From positions 2,418,001 to 2,482,000 of the forward strand of contig NZ_LT629777.1 of the NCBI RefSeq assembly GCF_900105475.1: DNA of 64,000 nt. Direction: 5' to 3'. How positions within the stretch are numbered: position 1 is the stretch's first letter; the number at the start of each line of letters is the position of its first letter. This stretch comes from Pseudomonas asplenii. GTDB lineage: Bacteria > Pseudomonadota > Gammaproteobacteria > Pseudomonadales > Pseudomonadaceae. Below, piece by piece: positions 35,407-50,170 of the stretch. The position numbers and the translations under genes were made by a program. The notes under the pieces are model-generated. The model did not search any database, had not been told where the DNA came from, and saw nothing but the letters and a program-made list of their open reading frames with translations.

Positions 35407-35841
35407 ATGACGACCCATATTCAACGTTCGGCCTTGCTGCCTTATCCGGCACAGGCGCTTTATGACCTGGTGAACGACGTCGCACGTTATCCGGAATTCC
35501 TGCCGTGGTGCTCGGCCTCCCAGGTGCTGGAAAGCTCGGACGTACTGATGCGCGCCACGTTATCGGTGGCCAAGGCTGGGCTGAGCCAGCAGTTCGTGAC
35601 GCGCAATACCCTGGTGCCAGGACAGTCGATCGAGATGAATCTCGAGGAAGGGCCGTTCACTCAGTTGCATGGCGTGTGGGTGTTCAAGGCGCTGGGGGAG
35701 AAGGCCTGCAAGATCAGCCTGGACCTGACCTTCGATTACGCCGGGCCGGTCGTACGGGCAACCCTCGGCCCGCTGTTCAATCAGGCGGCCAATACCCTGG
35801 TGGATGCGTTCTGTCAGCGGGCGAAGCAGCTGAATGGCTGA
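35407..35841 (+). CDS. ratA: RatA/Coq10-like START-domain protein
   Basis: 144 residues from ATG 35407. Shows the family signature [26 protein letters not shown] and the C-terminal helix [22 protein letters not shown] of Coq10/RatA lipid-binding proteins. In E. coli RatA (YfjG) was reported to inhibit 70S ribosome formation, while the eukaryotic relative Coq10 binds ubiquinone; the latter may be the older role. Overlaps rnfH by 8 nt. The usual pairing smpB / ratA / rnfH / bamE is kept. Confidence 0.9.
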   Translation: MTTHIQRSALLPYPAQALYDLVNDVARYPEFLPWCSASQVLESSDVLMRATLSVAKAGLSQQFVTRNTLVPGQSIEMNLEEGPFTQLHGVWVFKALGEKACKISLDLTFDYAGPVVRATLGPLFNQAANTLVDAFCQRAKQLNG

Positions 35842-36148
35842 GTCGTCGGTTGCCATCGAGGTGGTGTACGCCGAGGTTGGGCGTCAGTGCCTGCTGGACG
35901 TTTCGGTACCGGCGGGGACGACGTTGCGGGCTGCGGTTGGATTGTCGGGGATGGCAGAGCAGTTTCCCGAGGCTGATCTGTCGGCTTGCCCGTTGGGGGT
36001 TTTCGGCAAGGTGGTCAATGATCCTGAGGTCAGGGTTGTGGCTGAAGGGGATCGGATCGAGATTTATCGACCGTTGCTGGCGGACCCGAAAGAGGTGAGG
36101 CGGTTGCGGGCACAGAAAGCGGCCCAGGCTCGTCTGCAGAACCCATAG
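35834..36148 (+). CDS. rnfH: RnfH-family ubiquitin-like protein
   Basis: 104 residues, short beta-grasp protein: IEVVYAEVGRQCLLDVSVPAGTTLRAAV, GVFGKVVNDPEVRVVAEGDRIEIYRPLLADPKEVRR. Function unproved; some copies sit in rnf operons, but this one follows ratA as in most gammaproteobacteria. Confidence 0.9.
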   Translation: MAESSVAIEVVYAEVGRQCLLDVSVPAGTTLRAAVGLSGMAEQFPEADLSACPLGVFGKVVNDPEVRVVAEGDRIEIYRPLLADPKEVRRLRAQKAAQARLQNP

Positions 36149-36153
36149 TGCTT

Positions 36154-36234
36154 GTGGGGGAGGCTTGCTGGTGATGGGGCCGTGAGTCTCGCGTTGCTTG
36201 TTCGGTTGTCATCGCCAGCAAGCCGGCTCCCACA
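36154..36234. repeat. REP-like inverted element
   Basis: TGTGGGGGAGGCTTGCTGG at the left and its partner CCAGCAAGCCGGCTCCCACA at the right form an imperfect long stem with a ~40-nt loop. This is another Pseudomonas REP class (GTGGGAGCxGGCTTGC), distinct from those at 27.7 and 34.7 kb. Confidence 0.72.
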
Positions 36235-36271
36235 AAAAATGTTGTGCGCTTGGCTGTGGCAAATTTACAGG

Positions 36272-36305
36272 CAACAAAAAGCCCGGCATGCCGGGCTTTT
36301 TGTTG
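36272..36305. terminator. Bidirectional terminator of rnfH and bamE
   Basis: A perfect 34-bp palindrome: CAACAAAAAGCCCGGCA and its exact complement, with A5 and T5 tracts flanking the GC stem, 120 bp after rnfH and 11 bp after bamE, which converge on it. Confidence 0.92.
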
Positions 36306-36315
36306 TGTGGCGATA

Positions 36316-36843
36316 TTACTGCGGCGAGGTGTCCAGTGGTTCTGGTGTCGGAACCGGCACGGCTTTGACGCCATCGACGTCTTTCTGGATCTGGTCGAGC
36401 AGCGAGCCTGGTTTGGCTGGCTTGTCTGCCTTGGGTTTTTCAGCATTCTGGGCAGGCGCATCGACGGTGGTGCCGCTGTCCTTGCCGAGGATGGCTTCGT
36501 CACGACTCACGCCAGGCATGAAATCGCCGGCCAGACTCATGAGTTTGTCATCATTACTGAAAATCAGGCTGACACGTTCCTGTTGGCGTTCACCGCCACC
36601 GGGTTGCAGGCTGTACAAATAATCCCAGCGATTGGCGTGGAACGTGTCGGTCAACAGAGGGTTGCCCATGATAAACCGTACTTGCCGCCGGGTCATTCCG
36701 GGACGTAACTGGTCTATCATGTCCTGCGTGACGACATTGCCCTGCTGGATGTCGATTTTGTAAACCCCGGGGAATGAACAACCGGCGAGTGCGAGCAGTC
36801 CCACTAAGGTGAAACTGGTTAGCAAGAGCTTGGTGTTTTGCAT
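36316..36843 (-). CDS. bamE: Outer membrane assembly lipoprotein BamE
   Basis: 175 residues. Lipoprotein signal with lipobox LAGC (C22), then the SmpA/OmlA domain: [41 protein letters not shown]. Accessory of the BAM complex at the inner face of the outer membrane. The last ~60 residues are a low-complexity Lys/Pro/Ala tail longer than in E. coli but usual in Pseudomonas. Divergent from fur, with the two starts 99 bp apart. Confidence 0.94.
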   Translation of the reverse strand: MQNTKLLLTSFTLVGLLALAGCSFPGVYKIDIQQGNVVTQDMIDQLRPGMTRRQVRFIMGNPLLTDTFHANRWDYLYSLQPGGGERQQERVSLIFSNDDKLMSLAGDFMPGVSRDEAILGKDSGTTVDAPAQNAEKPKADKPAKPGSLLDQIQKDVDGVKAVPVPTPEPLDTSPQ

Positions 36844-36941
36844 CGGTGGGCGACTTCCACTATCTTGGCTGGGACAACGTAAACCCCGATCATACCCGCA
36901 TTAAGAGAAGCTGCGAAGCAGCATCCGCGAGAAAGCTGACC

Positions 36942-37346
36942 ATGGTTGAAAATAGCGAACTACGCAAAGCTGGCTTAAAAGTGACTCTGCCACGGGTCAA
37001 GATTCTACAGATGCTCGATTCTGCCGAGCAGCGTCACATGAGCGCCGAGGATGTCTACAAGGCGTTGATGGAGGCTGGCGAGGATGTCGGTCTGGCGACG
37101 GTTTACCGTGTATTGACCCAATTCGAAGCGGCCGGGCTGGTAGTCCGTCACAACTTCGATGGGGGGCATGCGGTATTCGAGCTGGCGGACGGCGGCCACC
37201 ACGACCATATGGTCAACGTGGATTCCGGTGAGGTCATCGAGTTCATCAACCCGGAAATCGAGAAGCTCCAACACGCTATCGCCGAGCAGCATGGCTATGA
37301 GCTGGTGGATCACAACCTGGTGCTGTACGTACGCAAGAAGAGGTAA
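36942..37346 (+). CDS. fur: Ferric uptake regulator Fur
   Basis: 134 residues from ATG 36942. N-terminal winged helix (VTLPRVKILQMLDSAEQRHMSAEDVYKAL, GLATVYRVLTQFEAAG), then the metal-binding region GGHHDHMVNVDSGEV. With Fe(II) it represses siderophore and iron-uptake genes. The protein has no cysteine at all: the position that in Pseudomonas aeruginosa Fur is HHDHMVCVD is asparagine here, so no CxxC structural zinc site is possible. Codes alone between bamE and recN and ends in its own terminator. Confidence 0.97.
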   Translation: MVENSELRKAGLKVTLPRVKILQMLDSAEQRHMSAEDVYKALMEAGEDVGLATVYRVLTQFEAAGLVVRHNFDGGHAVFELADGGHHDHMVNVDSGEVIEFINPEIEKLQHAIAEQHGYELVDHNLVLYVRKKR

Positions 37347-37380
37347 TTCTGGCGTACGGATTCAGGTCCGGTGAAACGAT

Positions 37381-37413
37381 CGAAGGCGACCGCAGGGTCG
37401 CCTTCGTTTTTTT
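37381..37413 (+). terminator. fur terminator
   Basis: CGAAGGCGAC and GTCGCCTTCG pair around CGCAGG, followed by seven Ts; 34 nt after the fur stop. The recN gene converges from the right. Confidence 0.92.
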
Positions 37414-37451
37414 GTTACATGAAATGTTCTGGTTCGGATTCGGGTTGTCGC

Positions 37452-39125
37452 TCAGCTTTTGGCGGTCACCACCATCTTCTTCGCGTGAGCCAGGGATTCC
37501 TTGGTGAGGTCGATGCCGCCGAGCATGCGGGCAACCTCTTCGACCCGTTCGGTCTTGCCCAGCTTGGACACTGCCGTATGCGTTGCATCGCTACCGCGCA
37601 CCTTGTGTACGAACAGGTGGTGATGGCCCTGGGCGGCAACTTGCGGCAGGTGGGTAACGGTCAGTACCTGTCCGCGGTCGCCGAGGCGTCGCAGCAGTTG
37701 GCCGACGATTTCTGCGGTCGGGCCGCCGATACCGACGTCCACTTCGTCGAAGACCAGGGTCGGGATGCGTGAGGTCTGCGCGGTGATCACCTGGATGGCC
37801 AGGCTGATACGTGACAGCTCACCGCCCGAGGCGACCTTTGCCAGGGCTTTCAGTGGTTGGCCCGGGTTGGCGCTGACCAGCAGTTCGACCTGCTCCAGCC
37901 CATAAGGCAGCGGTTCGTCACTGGCATTGGCGTGCAGTTCGATGTTGAAGCGACCGCCGGGCATCCCCAGCCGCTGGATTTCCTGTTCGACCGCGCTGGC
38001 CAGGCCGGTGGCGGCCTGTCGGCGCAGCTCGCTGAGTTCCTGGGCGCGTTCCTGATAGTGTCGGGCATAGGCGGCCAGTTCTTCGCCAAGGCGCTCGACG
38101 GCTTCGTCGTTGGCGTTCATGGTTTCGATCTCGTCCAGCAGTTTCTGCTGCAGGGTCGCCACTTCGGTCGGCTGGATACGATGCTTGCGGGCCAGGGTGT
38201 AGATCGCATCCAGGCGCTCTTCGAGTTGCTGCAGGCGACCCTGATCGGCATCGAAGTGATCGACGAAACGGTTCAGTTCGCCAACCGCTTCTTCTACTTG
38301 GATCTGCGCGCTGGCCAGCAGGTTGGCGGCTTCGCCCAGTGCACCGGAGCCGTTGCTGACGCTGGTCAGGCGATTCAGGCAGGTGGTGAGAGCATTGAGT
38401 ACGTTGCCCGAATCGCTTTCACTGCATTGCTCGACCACTTGCCGGCAAACGCCGAGCAGGGTTTCGGCGTTGGTCAGGTTCTTGTGTTCCTGCTCCAGAT
38501 CCTCCAGTTCGTTTTCACCGAGGGAGAGGTTTTCCAGTTCTTCCAACTGGTAGCTGAGCAGCTGGTGGCGGGCGCGTTGTTCGTCGCTGGAGTTGGACAG
38601 GCGTTCAAGCTCCTGGCGGGTCTGGCGCCAGCGCTGGGCGGCGAGCTGTACCTGGCGGGCGAGGTCGGTCGCGCCGGCGTACTCGTCGAGCAGACGGCGG
38701 TGGGTGTCGGTCTTGAGCAGGGACTGGTGTTCGTGCTGGCTGTGAATGTCGATCAGCAGTTCGCCGAGGGCCTTGAGGTCGCCAAGGGGGCAGGGCGAGC
38801 CATTGATATAGCCACGCGAGCGTCCTTCGGCGGTGATGACCCGGCGCAGGATGCAGGGGCCTTCGTTGTCCAGGTCGCGTTCGACGAGCCAGTGGCGCGC
38901 TTCCGGGATGTCCTGCAGGTCGAAGGTGGCCAGGATGTCGGCCTTGTCCGCCCCGGGGCGCACCACACCGCTGTCGGCACGATCACCCAGGGTCAGGCCG
39001 AGAGCATCGAGCATGATCGACTTGCCGGCACCGGTTTCGCCGGTGATGACGCTCATCCCGCGATCCAGTTCCAGATCGAGGTGCTCGACGATTGCGTAAT
39101 TGTGTACGGACAGGTGCACCAGCAT
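37452..39125 (-). CDS. recN: DNA repair protein RecN
   Basis: 557 residues, SMC-like ATPase. Walker A GETGAGKS at about 29-36, long central coiled coil (about 150-370), and C-terminal signature/Walker B LSRISLAIQVI, TLVFDEVDVGIGG, THLPQVAAQ. Acts in double-strand break repair with RecA. It is monocistronic; RecN is usually SOS-regulated but I did not find a clear LexA box in the 230 bp before it. Confidence 0.96.
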   Translation of the reverse strand: MLVHLSVHNYAIVEHLDLELDRGMSVITGETGAGKSIMLDALGLTLGDRADSGVVRPGADKADILATFDLQDIPEARHWLVERDLDNEGPCILRRVITAEGRSRGYINGSPCPLGDLKALGELLIDIHSQHEHQSLLKTDTHRRLLDEYAGATDLARQVQLAAQRWRQTRQELERLSNSSDEQRARHQLLSYQLEELENLSLGENELEDLEQEHKNLTNAETLLGVCRQVVEQCSESDSGNVLNALTTCLNRLTSVSNGSGALGEAANLLASAQIQVEEAVGELNRFVDHFDADQGRLQQLEERLDAIYTLARKHRIQPTEVATLQQKLLDEIETMNANDEAVERLGEELAAYARHYQERAQELSELRRQAATGLASAVEQEIQRLGMPGGRFNIELHANASDEPLPYGLEQVELLVSANPGQPLKALAKVASGGELSRISLAIQVITAQTSRIPTLVFDEVDVGIGGPTAEIVGQLLRRLGDRGQVLTVTHLPQVAAQGHHHLFVHKVRGSDATHTAVSKLGKTERVEEVARMLGGIDLTKESLAHAKKMVVTAKS

Positions 39126-39281
39126 GAAGGCCGCTCCCAGGGTTGGATATGGTTATTTATACAGTGGTTTCGGTTTGCCTGACAATGCCTGGCCTTAGTT
39201 CGATTCGCTTGAATGTCCGGTTTTTTTAGCGCGATCGGCGATGTATCTGTCCTTCGATCGGCGTGGCTGCATTTCTCGCCA

Positions 39282-39310
39282 CTTGAACCTGGAAAATGCG
39301 GCCCCATATA
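39282..39310 (+). promoter_or_regulatory. Sigma-32 promoter of grpE
   Basis: CTTGAA (39282-39287), 14 bp, then CCCCATATA (39302-39310): an almost perfect heat-shock promoter, ~50 bp before the grpE ATG, which also has AAGGAGG at 39350-39356. Confidence 0.85.
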
Positions 39311-39362
39311 CGGGGGCAGAAGCGTGAGCCACGCTCGCGGACGATATTGAAAGGAGGTTTTT

Positions 39363-39929
39363 ATGGCTGACGAACAGAATCTGGATGCGCAAAATCAAGA
39401 AGCCACTCAGGCTGCCGACGCTTCGAGCGATGACTTGGCAAGCCGCGTGCAGGCACTCGAAGAGCAACTGTCCGCCGCACAGGATCAGAGCTTGCGCGTA
39501 GCTGCCGACCTGCAGAACGTTCGCCGCCGTGCCGAGCAGGATGTCGAGAAGGCGCACAAGTTCGCGCTGGAAAAATTTGCCGGTGACCTGCTGCCGATCC
39601 TCGACAGTCTGGAGCGCGGTCTGGAACTGTCCAACCCGGATGACGAGAGCATCCGTCCGATGCGCGAAGGTATCGAGCTGACCCTGAAGATGTTCCAGGA
39701 CACCTTCAAGCGTCACCAGTTGGAAGCCATCGATCCCCATGGCGAACCCTTCAATGCTTCGCTGCACCAGGCAATGGCCATGCAGGAAAGCGCCGACGTC
39801 GAGCCCAACAGCGTATTGAAGGTGTTCCAGAAGGGTTACCAGCTCAACGGTCGTCTGCTGCGCCCGGCCATGGTCGTGGTGAGCAAGGCGGTTGCACCGG
39901 TTTCGCCGACTATCGACGAGCAGGCTTGA
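39363..39929 (+). CDS. grpE: Nucleotide exchange factor GrpE
   Basis: 188 residues. A charged N-terminal coiled coil ([21 protein letters not shown]) leads into the GrpE domain ([70 protein letters not shown]). Dimer that drives ADP release from DnaK. First of grpE-dnaK-dnaJ. Confidence 0.97.
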   Translation: MADEQNLDAQNQEATQAADASSDDLASRVQALEEQLSAAQDQSLRVAADLQNVRRRAEQDVEKAHKFALEKFAGDLLPILDSLERGLELSNPDDESIRPMREGIELTLKMFQDTFKRHQLEAIDPHGEPFNASLHQAMAMQESADVEPNSVLKVFQKGYQLNGRLLRPAMVVVSKAVAPVSPTIDEQA

Positions 39930-39953
39930 AATCGGTCGTAGCGACCCCATCTA
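39925..39953 (+). promoter_or_regulatory. Sigma-32 promoter of dnaK
   Basis: CTTGAA (39925-39930), 14 bp, CCCCATCTA (39945-39953). The -35 overlaps the grpE stop codon (GCT TGA A). Same spacing as the grpE promoter, so dnaK can be induced separately as well as by read-through. Confidence 0.85.
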
Positions 39954-40029
39954 TAAGTCAAGCGTTTAAGTGCTACCACAGTTGGCCATAACCACTGCGG
40001 CAAAAAAATCCAAGTTTCGGGAGAGTGAA

Positions 40030-41946
40030 ATGGGCAAAATCATCGGTATCGACCTGGGGACTACCAACTCCTGCGTCTCCATTCTGGAAAACGGCAACGT
40101 CAAGGTGATCGAGAACGCCGAAGGCGCTCGGACCACGCCGTCGATCATTGCATACGCCAACGATGGCGAAATCCTGGTCGGTCAGTCGGCCAAGCGTCAG
40201 GCAGTGACCAATCCGCACAACACCCTGTACGCGGTAAAGCGTCTGATCGGTCGCAAGTTCGACGAAGAAGTCGTACAGAAAGACATCAAGATGGTTCCGT
40301 ACAAGATCGCCAAGGCTGATAACGGTGATGCCTGGGTCGAAGTGAACGGCCAGAAGATGGCACCGCCACAGATTTCGGCTGAAATCCTGAAGAAGATGAA
40401 GAAGACCGCCGAAGATTACCTCGGCGAGTCCGTGACCGAGGCGGTGATCACCGTTCCGGCCTACTTCAACGACAGCCAGCGTCAGGCCACCAAGGACGCC
40501 GGTCGTATCGCCGGTCTGGACGTCAAGCGCATCATCAACGAACCGACCGCAGCTGCTCTGGCTTACGGTATGGACAAGGCCAAGGGCGACCACACCGTCA
40601 TCGTGTATGACCTGGGTGGCGGTACCTTTGACGTTTCCGTGATCGAGATCGCTGAAGTCGATGGTGAGCACCAGTTTGAAGTGTTGGCCACCAACGGCGA
40701 CACCTTCCTCGGTGGTGAAGACTTCGACATCCGTCTGATCGACTACCTCGTCGACGAATTCAAGAAAGAAAGCGGCATGAACCTCAAGGGTGACCCGCTG
40801 GCAATGCAGCGCCTGAAAGAGGCGGCTGAAAAGGCCAAGATCGAGCTGTCGTCCGCGCAGTCGACCGACGTCAATCTGCCTTACATCACTGCCGATGCGA
40901 GCGGTCCGAAGCACCTGAATGTGAAGATCTCCCGCGCCAAGCTGGAGTCGCTGGTGGAAGACCTGGTTCAGCGCACCATCGAGCCTTGCCGTATTGCTCT
41001 GAAGGACGCCGGTATCGACGTCGGTTCGATCAACGACGTGATCCTGGTCGGCGGTCAGACCCGTATGCCACTGGTGCAGAAGCTGGTGACCGAATTCTTC
41101 GGCAAGGAAGCTCGCAAGGACGTCAACCCTGACGAAGCTGTCGCCATGGGCGCGGCTATCCAGGGCGCGGTACTGGCCGGTGACGTGAAGGACGTTCTGC
41201 TGCTGGACGTCAGCCCGCTGACCCTGGGTATCGAAACCATGGGTGGCGTGATGACCGCGCTGATCGAGAAGAACACCACTATTCCGACCAAGAAGTCGCA
41301 AGTGTTCTCGACTGCCGACGACAACCAGGGCGCCGTGACCATCCACGTCCTGCAGGGTGAGCGCAAGCAAGCCGCGCAGAACAAGTCGCTGGGCAAGTTC
41401 GACCTGTCCGAGATCCCGCCAGCGCCACGTGGCGTGCCGCAGATCGAAGTGACCTTCGACATCGACGCCAACGGCATCCTGCACGTTGGTGCGAAGGACA
41501 AGGCCACTGGCAAAGAGCAGAAGATCACCATCAAGGCCAACTCGGGTCTGTCGGATGAAGAAATCCAGCAAATGGTTCGCGATGCCGAACTGAATGCCGA
41601 GGAAGACCGCAAGTTCGAAGAGCTGGCTGCCGCGCGCAACCAGGGCGACGCACTGGTGCACTCGACTCGTAAAATGGTGGCCGACGCTGGCGACAAAGTG
41701 ACCGCGGAAGAGAAAACCGCGATCGAGGCGGCCGTGGTTGCCCTGGAAGCCGCCGTGAAGGGCGACGACAAGGCTGCCATCGACGCCAAGGTCGAGGAGT
41801 TGTCCAAGGTGTCCGCGCCTGTGGCGCAGAAGATGTACGCCGAACAGGGTGCCAAGCCTGAAGCCGGTGCGCAGCCTGCCCAGGAAGAAGCGCACAAGGA
41901 TGACGTCGTCGATGCCGAGTTCGAAGAAGTCAAAGACCACAAGTAA
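40030..41946 (+). CDS. dnaK: Chaperone DnaK (Hsp70)
   Basis: 638 residues from ATG 40030 ([15 protein letters not shown]). Hsp70 signatures: [43 protein letters not shown]; substrate-binding domain; C-terminal tail with the [12 protein letters not shown] motif of bacterial DnaK. Works with GrpE and DnaJ in folding and heat-shock control. Confidence 0.99.
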   Translation: MGKIIGIDLGTTNSCVSILENGNVKVIENAEGARTTPSIIAYANDGEILVGQSAKRQAVTNPHNTLYAVKRLIGRKFDEEVVQKDIKMVPYKIAKADNGDAWVEVNGQKMAPPQISAEILKKMKKTAEDYLGESVTEAVITVPAYFNDSQRQATKDAGRIAGLDVKRIINEPTAAALAYGMDKAKGDHTVIVYDLGGGTFDVSVIEIAEVDGEHQFEVLATNGDTFLGGEDFDIRLIDYLVDEFKKESGMNLKGDPLAMQRLKEAAEKAKIELSSAQSTDVNLPYITADASGPKHLNVKISRAKLESLVEDLVQRTIEPCRIALKDAGIDVGSINDVILVGGQTRMPLVQKLVTEFFGKEARKDVNPDEAVAMGAAIQGAVLAGDVKDVLLLDVSPLTLGIETMGGVMTALIEKNTTIPTKKSQVFSTADDNQGAVTIHVLQGERKQAAQNKSLGKFDLSEIPPAPRGVPQIEVTFDIDANGILHVGAKDKATGKEQKITIKANSGLSDEEIQQMVRDAELNAEEDRKFEELAAARNQGDALVHSTRKMVADAGDKVTAEEKTAIEAAVVALEAAVKGDDKAAIDAKVEELSKVSAPVAQKMYAEQGAKPEAGAQPAQEEAHKDDVVDAEFEEVKDHK

Positions 41947-42000
41947 TTCTGCTTGTTGGTCGGCCGGTTGACTGCATTTAAGCGGTGACTGGTAGGATGT

Positions 42001-42031
42001 CGCCGCGCGGGAGCTTGCTCCCGCGTTGGCG
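42001..42031. repeat. Single REP-like hairpin
   Basis: GCGGGAGC and GCTCCCGC flank TT inside a GC-rich stretch (cgcCGCGCGGGAGCTTGCTCCCGCG in parts), between dnaK and dnaJ. It may trim dnaK mRNA or partly end transcription, since dnaJ is normally less abundant. Confidence 0.7.
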
Positions 42032-42096
42032 TGTCTGGAGTACGCAAATTTTTACAGCATGCGACAACGCTCGGGTGCTGGCCTCAGGGGCAATTT

Positions 42097-44038
<1,942 letters not shown>

Positions 44039-44045
44039 GGTAAGT

Positions 44046-44068
44046 GGCGCACCTGTTTCTGGTGCGCC
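44046..44068 (+). terminator. Hairpin after dapB
   Basis: GGCGCACC and GGTGCGCC pair perfectly around TGTTTCT, 7 nt after the dapB stop. The following T-run is poor, so it may be a weak terminator or mRNA stabiliser. Confidence 0.55.
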
Positions 44069-44146
44069 TGCTCCTGCAGTCGTGATGCATGCAGTAGAAT
44101 GTTGGCGCGTGCAGTAAGCACGTGAGTGCATTGCTTATTGTGTTGC

Positions 44147-44206
44147 ATGCCTTTCAAACCGCTTCGCGACGTCCTGTCGCATTTCCTGGCCTTCAAGGCT
44201 CATTAG
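44147..44206 (+). CDS. carA leader peptide (candidate)
   Basis: A 19-codon ORF (MPFKPLRDVLSHFLAFKAH) ahead of the carA attenuator. Pseudomonas carAB is known to be controlled by attenuation with a short leader polypeptide, and position and size fit. No strong Shine-Dalgarno is seen. Ribosome movement on this ORF would decide between the leader hairpins that follow. Confidence 0.5.
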   Translation: MPFKPLRDVLSHFLAFKAH

Positions 44207-44282
44207 CGGTGGATTAAAAAAGCCTTTTTCTGTAAGCTACAGCTTTAGTGTGTCCACTAAAAGCGCGCAGAATAATTCAGTG

Positions 44283-44324
44283 AAAAAAGCGGGGTGACGT
44301 GTCCATACGTCACTCCGCTTTTTT
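44283..44324 (+). terminator. carAB attenuator
   Basis: AAAAAAGCGGGGTGACGT and ACGTCACTCCGCTTTTTT (18-bp arms, one G:T) close a 6-nt loop and run into T6, 45 nt before the carA start. Upstream, TTTAGTG/CACTAAA (about 44247-44264) and CTGTA/TACAG make further small hairpins that could compete. Fits transcription attenuation by pyrimidines and arginine as known for Pseudomonas carA. Confidence 0.85.
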
Positions 44325-44369
44325 ACAACCTGCGATCGCCCTTTCAGGCTTTATTTACGGGAGGTCTTC

Positions 44370-45506
44370 TTGACTAAGCCAGCCATACTCGCCCTTGCTG
44401 ATGGCAGCATTTTTCGCGGCGAAGCCATTGGAGCCGACGGCCAGACCGTTGGTGAGGTGGTGTTCAACACCGCAATGACCGGCTATCAGGAAATCCTTAC
44501 CGATCCTTCCTATGCCCAACAGATCGTTACCCTGACTTACCCGCACATCGGCAATACCGGCACCACGCCGGAAGACGCCGAGTCCAACCGTGTGTGGTCG
44601 GCTGGCCTGGTCATCCGCGACTTGCCGCTGGTGGCGAGCAACTGGCGGAACACCCTGTCCCTGTCGGATTACCTGAAGGCCAACAACGTTGTTGCCATCG
44701 CCGGTATCGACACCCGTCGCCTGACCCGCATCCTGCGCGAAAAAGGCTCGCAGAACGGTTGCATCCTGGCCGGCGACAACATTACCGAGGAAGCGGCCAT
44801 CGCCGCAGCGCGTGGTTTCCCTGGTCTGAAGGGCATGGACCTGGCGAAAGTCGTCAGCACCGAGAAATCCTACGAGTGGCGTTCGACGGTCTGGGACCTG
44901 AAAACCGACAGTCACGCGACCATCGATGCCGCTGATCTGCCTTACCATGTGGTCGCCTACGACTACGGGATCAAGTCGAACATCCTGCGCATGCTGGTCG
45001 AGCGCGGCTGCCGCGTCACCGTGCTGCCGGCCCAGGCGCCAGCGAGCGAAGCCCTGGCGCTCAAGCCGGACGGCGTGTTCCTGTCCAACGGCCCTGGCGA
45101 TCCGGAGCCTTGCGACTACGCCATTCAGGCGATCAGGGAAGTCCTCGAGACCGAGATTCCGGTGTTCGGTATCTGCCTGGGTCACCAACTGCTGGCCCTG
45201 GCGTCCGGCGCCAAGACCATCAAGATGGGTCACGGCCACCACGGTGCCAACCACCCGGTACAGGATCTGGACTCCGGTGTCGTCATGATCACCAGCCAGA
45301 ACCACGGTTTCGCCGTGGATGAAGCGACCCTGCCAGGCAACGTCCGGGCGATCCACAAGTCGCTGTTCGACGGTTCGCTGCAAGGCATCGAGCGCACCGA
45401 CAAGAGCGCGTTCAGCTTCCAGGGCCACCCTGAGGCCAGCCCGGGCCCGAATGACGTGGCACCGCTGTTCGATCGCTTCATCAATGAGATGGCCAAGCGC
45501 CGTTGA
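44370..45506 (+). CDS. carA: Carbamoyl-phosphate synthase small subunit
   Basis: 378 residues, TTG start with GGGAGG at 44359-44364. The glutamine amidotransferase has its nucleophile in [12 protein letters not shown] and the His/Glu of [11 protein letters not shown]. It feeds ammonia to CarB for carbamoyl phosphate, shared by arginine and pyrimidine synthesis. I recall that carA of P. aeruginosa also starts at TTG. Confidence 0.97.
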   Translation: MTKPAILALADGSIFRGEAIGADGQTVGEVVFNTAMTGYQEILTDPSYAQQIVTLTYPHIGNTGTTPEDAESNRVWSAGLVIRDLPLVASNWRNTLSLSDYLKANNVVAIAGIDTRRLTRILREKGSQNGCILAGDNITEEAAIAAARGFPGLKGMDLAKVVSTEKSYEWRSTVWDLKTDSHATIDAADLPYHVVAYDYGIKSNILRMLVERGCRVTVLPAQAPASEALALKPDGVFLSNGPGDPEPCDYAIQAIREVLETEIPVFGICLGHQLLALASGAKTIKMGHGHHGANHPVQDLDSGVVMITSQNHGFAVDEATLPGNVRAIHKSLFDGSLQGIERTDKSAFSFQGHPEASPGPNDVAPLFDRFINEMAKRR

Positions 45507-45610
45507 TTGCCTGAATGCCCAGGGCGGCCCCGCATGGCGGCGGCCCCCTGGCAACTTCAAGGATTGTTCAACGGCTTGCCGACTGACCCGCGGATTTGAG
45601 TGACAAACCC

Positions 45611-48828
<3,218 letters not shown>

Positions 48829-48832
<4 letters not shown>

Positions 48833-49311
48833 GCATAACCAAGTACCCCATGACTGTTCAGGGTGCCAAGGCCCTGGAAGATGAGCACGCTCACCTGACC
48901 AAGGTCGTCCGTCCCAAGCTGAGCCAGGATATCGGCACGGCCCGTGAGTTGGGCGACCTGAAGGAAAACGCCGAATACCATGCTGCCCGCGAGCAGCAGG
49001 GTATGGTCGAGGCGCGGATCCGCGATATCGAAGGCCGTTTGCAGAACTCGGTGGTCATCGATGTCACGACCATCCCGCACACCGGCAAGGTGATTTTCGG
49101 CACCACGGTGGAGATCGCCAACGTCGAAACCGACGAAAGCGTGACCTATCACATCGTGGGTGAGGATGAGGCTGATATCAAACAGGGCAAGATTTCGGTG
49201 GGTTCGCCCATCGCTCGCGCCCTGATCGCCAAGGATGAAGGCGATGTCGTGACCGTCAAGACGCCTGGTGGCGTGATCGAGTACGAGATTGTCGCAGTCC
49301 GTCACATCTGA
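48829..49311 (+). CDS. greA: Transcription elongation factor GreA
   Basis: 160 residues. N-terminal coiled coil ([49 protein letters not shown] with the acidic tip) and C-terminal FKBP-like domain ([23 protein letters not shown]). Rescues backtracked RNA polymerase. ATGA overlap couples it to carB. Confidence 0.97.
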
Positions 49312-49744
49312 ACGCAGGCGCCCGCTACGCGCGGGCGCCATGCTCTGGCAACTGGCCCAGATGCTCTGGGTCGGCGGCTTGTGGTTATTGCATGTGGGGC
49401 TGTTGCCAGTCCTCACGCAAATCGGCCTGGCACCGCTGCTGATCGAAGAGATCAGCGCTCAGCTAGGCGCCTTATTGGTGGGATTTGCAGCGATCTGCGT
49501 GATCGTGCAGGTCCTGGTGCTGCTGCTGTCCGAAGGTCGTACGAGCCTTTGGCGCGATACTCGCGGGCAGTTGCTGTTGATGGCGTTGTACGCGTGCGCG
49601 ATGTATTTCGCGGTACGCTACTGGCAACCGCAAGCCTTGCGCTGGCAGTTGTTCAGTTACCTGGTGCTCGGCCTGTCGGGCCTGGTGCTGGTGCTGCAGT
49701 CCGTTCCGGGCGAGGATGGCAGGGCACGCGAAGCGTACCCTTGA
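49289..49744 (+). CDS. DUF4149-like inner membrane protein
   Basis: 151 residues if the TTG at 49289 is used (overlapping greA by 23 nt); an ATG at 49340 would give 134 residues but has no ribosome site. About four hydrophobic helices ([73 protein letters not shown]). It sits between greA and yhbY, where I recall a conserved hypothetical in P. aeruginosa. Function unknown. Confidence 0.7.
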   Translation: MSQSVTSERRRPLRAGAMLWQLAQMLWVGGLWLLHVGLLPVLTQIGLAPLLIEEISAQLGALLVGFAAICVIVQVLVLLLSEGRTSLWRDTRGQLLLMALYACAMYFAVRYWQPQALRWQLFSYLVLGLSGLVLVLQSVPGEDGRAREAYP

Positions 49745-49756
49745 CCGGTGTCGTGA

Positions 49757-50065
49757 TCACTTGAAGCGATGAACGTTCGACAGTTGCTTGTTGACGTCGA
49801 AGTTGCGGCGATAGATCAGCGCCATCTTGCCGATGACCTGTACCAGGTCTGCCTTGCCGGTCTTGCACAGCTGCGCGATGTGCGCCAGGCGCTGCTCGCG
49901 GTCGAGGATGTTGAGCTTGACCTTGATCAGTTCGTGATCGTTCAGTGCGCGCTCGAGTTCGGCTAGCACACCTTCAGTCAAACCGTTGTCAGCCACAGTC
50001 AATACTGGTTTCAGATGGTGGCCAATGGATTTGTACTGTTTCTTCTGCTCTTGAGTGAGCGGCAT
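49757..50065 (-). CDS. yhbY: CRM-domain RNA-binding protein YhbY
   Basis: 102 residues from ATG 50065. CRM fold: LTQEQKKQYKSIGHHLKPVLTVADNGLTEGVLAELERAL, HELIKVKL, GKMALIYRRN. Binds pre-50S ribosomal particles. Divergent from rlmE and convergent with the DUF4149-like gene. Confidence 0.95.
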   Translation of the reverse strand: MPLTQEQKKQYKSIGHHLKPVLTVADNGLTEGVLAELERALNDHELIKVKLNILDREQRLAHIAQLCKTGKADLVQVIGKMALIYRRNFDVNKQLSNVHRFK

Positions 50066-50170
50066 AATCTGACCCCTGCGTCTGATCTTGTAAAAAATGG
50101 CGGCTAGTTTACCCGAGCGAGTCCGGGACCGCCCAGTTAATCGCGATTCGACTATTTTTCGAGGTGGCCC

